Positions 59,878-64,000 of a DNA stretch of 64,000 bases are shown here, in pieces. The stretch is from Castellaniella daejeonensis. GTDB lineage: Bacteria; Pseudomonadota; Gammaproteobacteria; Burkholderiales; Burkholderiaceae_B. The stretch covers positions 123,494 through 187,493 of the forward strand of contig NZ_BAAAFN010000009.1 in NCBI RefSeq assembly GCF_039523555.1, written 5' to 3'. Below the pieces are notes generated by a model. The model did no database searches, was not told the origin of the DNA, and saw nothing but the letters and a program-made list of their open reading frames with translations. The position numbers and the translations under genes were made by a program. Numbering within the stretch: position 1 is the stretch's first letter; each line of letters opens with the position of its first letter.

Positions 59878-62246
59878 GCCCCGGTCCCCCGATAGATGCC
59901 CAGCCAATCCTCGGTAATGCGGCGAATATCAAAGCGGCTGCTCACATAGGCCCGGTTGCAGGCCGCCAGCAAGGACGCTCGGGATCTTTCCATGCGCAAG
60001 GCTTTCGCCATACCTTGCGCCAAGGCCGCCACATCCCCCGGCGGCACCAGAAAGCCATGGTCCCCCATGACCTCGGCCACCCCACCCACATCGGTTGCCA
60101 CCACCAGCGCACCGGATGCCATCGCCTCGGCCACCACCAGGCCAAAGCCTTCCACGCGGGACGACAGCACCAGCAAGTCAGCCGCCTGCATCAATTCCGG
60201 CACATCGAGCCGTTCCCCCATCAGGAAAACGCGCCCGACCAGGCCCAGCGTTCTGGCCAGTGCTTCCAGATCCGCCCGCAGGGGGCCGTCTCCGGCGATC
60301 CACAGGTCGGTGTCGGGGTGATCGCCCGCCACCAGAGCAAATGCATGCAGCAGGGCCGCCTGGTTCTTTTCCGGCACCAGGCGGCCGACCGACAGCACCC
60401 GCCGACGCCCCCCAGGCCCTGGCCAGGCGCCGGAATCCGCCCCTGCGGCACATTCCTGAAAGCGCCGCATATCGATACCGTTGTACACCGTTACCATGCT
60501 GCCTTCCGGTACAGCCCCGGCCTGCTCATATTCGGCGGCGGCCGCGCGGCTGACATGGGTGGTGACATCCGCCAAGCAATCGGTCAGGCGATAGGCCAGC
60601 ATCACACCGCGGCCGCCTTCACGATTACTGTGCGCGGTGCAGACCAGGCGCGGCATGGGCACCGCCAGCCGAGTCAGGCGCGCCAGCAGATTGGCATGCA
60701 CCATGTGGCTATGCACCACATCAGGCCGCCAGCGATACACCATGGCCGCCAACCGCACATAGCCATTCAGCAGCGCCATGGGCGTTTTCGTGCACCGCAA
60801 GGGGTACAAGGCAACGCGGCGGCTTACCGGCCGCAAGGCCACGCCATCAACCATATAAGCGATCATCACCCGATGCCCCAGCGCCGCCAGGCTATCGGCC
60901 AGATCCACCACCTGCCGCTCTGCGCCGCCCATGTTCAGCCCCGTGGACACCAGCAGGATCCGCAGCCGTTCCGGCGGGCCGGTGTCCGTCTTCCCGCCGG
61001 CGCCCCGCACCAGGCGCCACGACATGAAGGCCAGCGCTCCGCACAACAAGATTTCACCCGCCAGCAACCCCGCCGCCATCCCGACGCCGCCATGCCATTG
61101 CGCCAGCACCGCGCCAGCCAGCACTGCCGCCACAGAGAACCCGGAGATCGCATAACTGGCGGCGCGCGCCCGCCCGGCCGGAATCAACAGCACCAGCGCA
61201 AGCGCTTGATTCAGCACCCGCAAAGGCACCAGGCACAGCAACCATCCGAACACCACGTAGGTCTGCTGAAACCCGGCACCCAGCATCAGCCCCAGCACCC
61301 AGGGCCCCAGCCAGGCACCTATCAAGGCCCCCACCAGGGCCAGCAGCCCCAGTGCCACTACAAGGCGCGCCGCCCCGCCATAAGCTGCCTGGCCACCCCG
61401 CCCCACCGTGCGGGCACACAGCGGATACACAGCCATCAGCAGCGGCTGCGCCAGGCTGATCATGCCCTTGACCAGCTTTTCCGCCGGGCCGAACAGGCCC
61501 ACCGCATGCTGCCCAGCCACCATGCCCAGGCCCACCGGCACCGCCGCCATGGACAGACTGCCAGCGCCCCGATAGACAAAGAAATGAAAACCCTGGCCCA
61601 GTTGACGCCAGGCCCCGCGCCAGTCCCAACGCGTGGAGCCAATCTGCCGGCGTGCCCAGGCCAGGGTCAGCCCTGTGTTCAGCAGGGGCGGCACCGCCAG
61701 AATCCACAGCGCTGCATGAAAATCATCCGGCCCGCTCACCACCCAGGCCAGCCCCGCCAGCCCACACAGACGCAGTGCCACATCCAGCGCCGCCGGCCCG
61801 GCCATGCGCTCCACCCCCTGGAAATACCACATGGGGCTATAGCCAAAGGCCAGGAAATACGCGATCACGAAAGGCACCAGCGCCGGATCGGCCAGCGCAA
61901 CACCACCATAGCCGCTTAGCCAGACCAGCAACCCAATGGCGATCATGGGCACGGCCAGCAGCGTCTTGGCCCCCATCACCTGCGCAAACAGTGCTGCCAG
62001 TGCTGAGCGGCTTCCATGCACTGCCGCCTGCCGGGCCGCATTCAGATTGAAGCCGTATTCCGCCACCACCGACGCCGTCAGTGCCAGGCCCTGGCAGAAC
62101 AGTATCTGCCCATACAGGGTGGGGCCCAGCGCCCGCGCCAGGATGGGGATTTCCAGCAAAGGCACCAGATAGGACGCCAACTGCACCCCGTACAACGCGC
62201 CGGCGTTACGTACCAGTGCCCCCATCGACCCACGCCGCGTCATCAT
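59871..62246 (-). CDS. Fusion of a Wzx-type flippase (N-terminal) and a family 4 glycosyltransferase (C-terminal)
   Basis: The 791-residue protein has ~12 hydrophobic helices in its first ~425 residues (MTRRGSMGALVRNAGALYGV, PILARALGPTLYGQILFCQG, FGPAEKLVKGMISLAQPLLMAVYPL), a MATE/MOP polysaccharide-transport pattern. From about residue 430, RLRILLVSTGLNMGGAERQVVDLADSLA opens a GT4 enzyme with RPDVVHSHMVHANLLARL, SVGRLVPEKN, DLLVLSSRVEGFGLVVAEAMASGA and GGVAEVMGDHGFLVPPGD. Both halves look complete, and no frameshift is needed. The start at 62246 overlaps the preceding gene's stop (ATGA). Confidence 0.88.
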   Translation of the reverse strand: MMTRRGSMGALVRNAGALYGVQLASYLVPLLEIPILARALGPTLYGQILFCQGLALTASVVAEYGFNLNAARQAAVHGSRSALAALFAQVMGAKTLLAVPMIAIGLLVWLSGYGGVALADPALVPFVIAYFLAFGYSPMWYFQGVERMAGPAALDVALRLCGLAGLAWVVSGPDDFHAALWILAVPPLLNTGLTLAWARRQIGSTRWDWRGAWRQLGQGFHFFVYRGAGSLSMAAVPVGLGMVAGQHAVGLFGPAEKLVKGMISLAQPLLMAVYPLCARTVGRGGQAAYGGAARLVVALGLLALVGALIGAWLGPWVLGLMLGAGFQQTYVVFGWLLCLVPLRVLNQALALVLLIPAGRARAASYAISGFSVAAVLAGAVLAQWHGGVGMAAGLLAGEILLCGALAFMSWRLVRGAGGKTDTGPPERLRILLVSTGLNMGGAERQVVDLADSLAALGHRVMIAYMVDGVALRPVSRRVALYPLRCTKTPMALLNGYVRLAAMVYRWRPDVVHSHMVHANLLARLTRLAVPMPRLVCTAHSNREGGRGVMLAYRLTDCLADVTTHVSRAAAAEYEQAGAVPEGSMVTVYNGIDMRRFQECAAGADSGAWPGPGGRRRVLSVGRLVPEKNQAALLHAFALVAGDHPDTDLWIAGDGPLRADLEALARTLGLVGRVFLMGERLDVPELMQAADLLVLSSRVEGFGLVVAEAMASGALVVATDVGGVAEVMGDHGFLVPPGDVAALAQGMAKALRMERSRASLLAACNRAYVSSRFDIRRITEDWLGIYRGTGAC

Positions 62247-63508
62247 GATGCACGGGCCGGCTGCCAGGCGAAAGCCAGCATGAGGATCAGATACCCCCAT
62301 TCCGACATCTCGGTGCTGAAGGTATGCAGGTTCAGCGCAACGCAATAGGCCAGCGCCGAACCCGACGTCGCCAGCACGAAATACACATGTCGCGGATCCG
62401 CCGAACGGTCCCACAGCACCCGCATCGGCAGCACCGACGCAACGACGAATCCCAGCATGCCCAGCAGACCCAGCAGGCCGAAATCCGCCAGCGCCCCCAG
62501 GTAGGCGTTATGCACGTTCATAGGGATGCCGTAGCCTGCATCGATGGCGGTCGAGCCGAAACCGCATCCCAAGGGGAAGCATTCGCGGGACTTTTCCAGA
62601 CCATTACGCAGCAGACGGATACGAGGCGCATCGCCTTCGCCCAGGCGGTTGTCCATCACGGGGGCAAGAGCTTTACCCACCAAGGCTTCGACCCGAGACG
62701 ACCCCGTAGACGACAAGCCTGTCGAGGGACCCTGCTTCCAGGTATTCATCCCGGCATTGAGAAGCAGCAAGATCAGCAAGACCCCAACTGCCAAGGGTAG
62801 AGCCCACGGTCGGTGTCGAAACGCGCGCCAGTCCCCCCGCCACCACAGGACAATACCGAAGCCCAGACCAACCGCCACGATGAGCAACAGTCCGGTCCGG
62901 CTGCCATCGACAGATACTAGGAAGAGACATGCACCAATCGCGCAAGCTGCCGCGATCCATCGCCGGGAATTACACAGCCAATCCGTAATGAACAAAGGCA
63001 GGAAAAACAGACCCGCCTTCCAGAGGACCCCGGCGCGGGCGAACACGTCACCTTCGCGGGATCCACCCAGGCCATAAGAAACTGAGGAAAACGCCTTAGA
63101 CAGGAAAAAGACCAGGGTTACCAACACCAGTACGCTGTACAGTGCCTGGATCAGAGATTCGGCATCTACGCGAGAGGCCAGCCACCACATGATCCAGCAC
63201 AAGATGCCGATCACCAGAACCTTTACCGATTGGTATAGCGTCACGCCATCGTGGTTGACTATCGCCGACACAGCCATGCCCAGAAGCAGCAGGCCAAAGG
63301 CGCTTGTCATCCATAAGCCGGCAGTCTTCCATCCCGCCCGCACCCGCATAGGGCGCAGCTCGACCACCGCGGCCGTAGCCCACAGTCCCCAGGCTATCCA
63401 GTAGCCTAGGGGGGACACCATATATCGCAGGCTGCCCCAGGCCATCAACAGTGCGGGGGCTGCCAACAAGCCTGCCATTACCCCTTTTCTCATCATGCCA
63501 TCAGCCAA
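62243..63508 (-). CDS. O-antigen ligase/polymerase family membrane protein (WaaL/Wzy-like)
   Basis: The 421-residue protein has about eleven helices. A large periplasmic loop carries TGLSSTGSSRVEALVGKALAP, SRECFPLGCGFGSTAIDAGYGIPMNVHNAYLGALADFGLLG, typical of the Wzy_C (PF04932) region where Gly/His/Asn-rich residues line the active site. It either polymerises repeat units or ligates them to lipid A core. The start may be Met11 (63478), which has AAAAGGGG upstream. Confidence 0.88.
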   Translation of the reverse strand: MADGMMRKGVMAGLLAAPALLMAWGSLRYMVSPLGYWIAWGLWATAAVVELRPMRVRAGWKTAGLWMTSAFGLLLLGMAVSAIVNHDGVTLYQSVKVLVIGILCWIMWWLASRVDAESLIQALYSVLVLVTLVFFLSKAFSSVSYGLGGSREGDVFARAGVLWKAGLFFLPLFITDWLCNSRRWIAAACAIGACLFLVSVDGSRTGLLLIVAVGLGFGIVLWWRGDWRAFRHRPWALPLAVGVLLILLLLNAGMNTWKQGPSTGLSSTGSSRVEALVGKALAPVMDNRLGEGDAPRIRLLRNGLEKSRECFPLGCGFGSTAIDAGYGIPMNVHNAYLGALADFGLLGLLGMLGFVVASVLPMRVLWDRSADPRHVYFVLATSGSALAYCVALNLHTFSTEMSEWGYLILMLAFAWQPARAS

Positions 63509-63592
63509 TCATCGCAATCCGCTGATCATAAGAAGAACAGTGCAACCGGCTGGTAAGGGTTCTTTATATTTCTTATGCAAGCATTGAAATAG

Positions 63593-63649
63593 AAAGAAAA
63601 ATCCCACTGATCCTCCTGAAGGAAAGGTCCTGCAGGGCACCAGCGGGAT
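63593..63649 (-). terminator. Probable terminator after the small ORF at 63.7 kb
   Basis: Minus-strand TCCCGCTG and CAGTGGGA pair with one G-U pair around a long structured loop and are followed by TTTTTCTTT. The rest of 63509-63718 shows no gene, only AT-rich bases probably containing the promoter for the polysaccharide cluster. Confidence 0.45.
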
Positions 63650-63718
63650 AGGAATATGAGGCTACGGTTTGCTACGTACCGTTACCTCTGACGCAAAGAT
63701 ATTCATAATCACAAGAAC

Positions 63719-63859
63719 CTACAGTTCCCGATAACCAATAACCACGCCAACAATCGAGACAATATTCAGCCAAACCATCAATAAACCGCTGACAGCAGAA
63801 ACGCCTTGCCAATCAAAACGAGAAAGATCCACTCCGATCACACTGAAGAAGGAATCCAT
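63719..63859 (-). CDS. Small hypothetical membrane peptide
   Basis: The 46-residue frame MDSFFSVIGVDLSRFDWQGV ends with one hydrophobic helix (SGLLMVWLNIVSIVGVVIG). The frame stays open into the IS end, and the true N-terminus may have been removed by the insertion. I do not recognise a family. Confidence 0.35.
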   Translation of the reverse strand: MDSFFSVIGVDLSRFDWQGVSAVSGLLMVWLNIVSIVGVVIGYREL

Positions 63860-63868
63860 AATATATCC

Positions 63869-64000
63869 CGTAAGCTCCCCCGTCAAGTCGTAAGCTCCCC
63901 CGTCAAGTAGACAGCGGCTGATAGAGTTTCGGAGCAAGGGTTAGCCGGGGCATAAACTGCACCGGCGGGACGCCGCCCAACGAGTCATGTGGGCGGTATT
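63869..64000 (-). mobile_element. End of an insertion sequence with a duplicated 20-bp terminus
   Basis: The 20-mer CGTAAGCTCCCCCGTCAAGT occurs twice in tandem (63869-63888 and 63889-63908). The second copy contains the stop codon of the transposase. The outer copy is likely an IS end or a duplicated end. Confidence 0.6.
63903..64000 (-). CDS. Transposase C-terminus (integrase core type), cut by the window
   Basis: The minus-strand frame ends in YRPHDSLGGVPPVQF, then MPRLTLAPKLYQPLST and stop. YRPHxSLGGxxPxxF is the classic C-terminus of DDE rve-core transposases of IS3/IS481-like elements. Only 32 codons are inside the window. The exact IS family cannot be fixed. Confidence 0.85.
   Translation of the reverse strand, partial: YRPHDSLGGVPPVQFMPRLTLAPKLYQPLST

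Overview
The window looks like a high-GC chromosome segment from a betaproteobacterium of the order Burkholderiales, most likely an Alcaligenaceae member (Bordetella, Castellaniella or Pusillimonas-like). The clues are strong C/G third-position bias, the family character of gatAB, gshA, metX-metW-ampG, the two-domain cytochrome c5 and hemE-priA, and many operons joined by ATGA stop/start overlaps. The genus is inference; no rRNA is present.

Region 1 (1-5.7 kb) is housekeeping: the end of gatA, gatB, pyrE on the opposite strand behind a 25-bp perfect inverted repeat, an extradiol-dioxygenase gene frameshifted in a C7 run, exonuclease III, and a small motility-type protein behind a sigma-28-like promoter. 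Region 2 (5.7-7.7 kb) is a lower-GC insert with a two-gene ATPase plus DUF4276 (Toprim-like) cassette, a candidate defence module. Region 3 (7.8-19.9 kb) holds yjdM, a bile-acid:sodium-type transporter with a divergent AraC regulator, ampG-metW-metX behind a SAM-II riboswitch, a LuxR-type HTH protein, a lipoprotein, gshA, tRNA-Arg(CCG), a diheme cytochrome c5, a nitronate monooxygenase/enoyl-CoA hydratase pair, and a small protein whose ribosome binding site lies in a perfect hairpin.

Region 4 (19.9-28.3 kb) has rep, priA and hemE on the minus strand, with a DnaA-box-rich, AT-rich gap between priA and hemE, then an alanine/glycine:Na+ symporter and a pseudo-receiver/Fis-type regulator. Region 5 (28.4-34.6 kb) is a ddpXABCDF-type operon for D-Ala-D-Ala dipeptide uptake and cleavage. 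Upstream of it lies a PIN-domain gene paired with a gene of unknown family (34.6-35.9 kb). Region 6 (36.1-41.9 kb) is an assimilatory nitrite reductase and siroheme operon (nirC-nirB-nirD-cobA-cysG-like) behind a textbook sigma-54 promoter.

Region 7 has a stand-alone DUF4143 ATPase under a palindrome (41.9-43.4 kb) and a large catabolic operon (43.4-52.8 kb): three SDR dehydrogenases, a KstD-like flavoprotein, a GST and a complete branched-chain amino-acid-type ABC transporter, divergent from a GntR/FadR-type regulator with palindromic operator candidates. Region 8 (53.7-55.6 kb) is a small stress set: YegP, DUF985 cupin, YqaE and an Hsp20 with a sigma-32-like promoter. Region 9 (55.6-64 kb) is an exopolysaccharide/O-antigen cluster: pyruvyl transferase, initiating sugar transferase, GT4, GT2, a fused flippase-glycosyltransferase and an O-antigen ligase/polymerase. 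It is bounded by the end of an IS element with a tandemly duplicated 20-bp terminus.

Apart from the frameshifted dioxygenase, the apparently decayed PIN protein and the IS-flanked small ORF, genes look intact. All functional calls are made from sequence motifs by eye; no database search was run.
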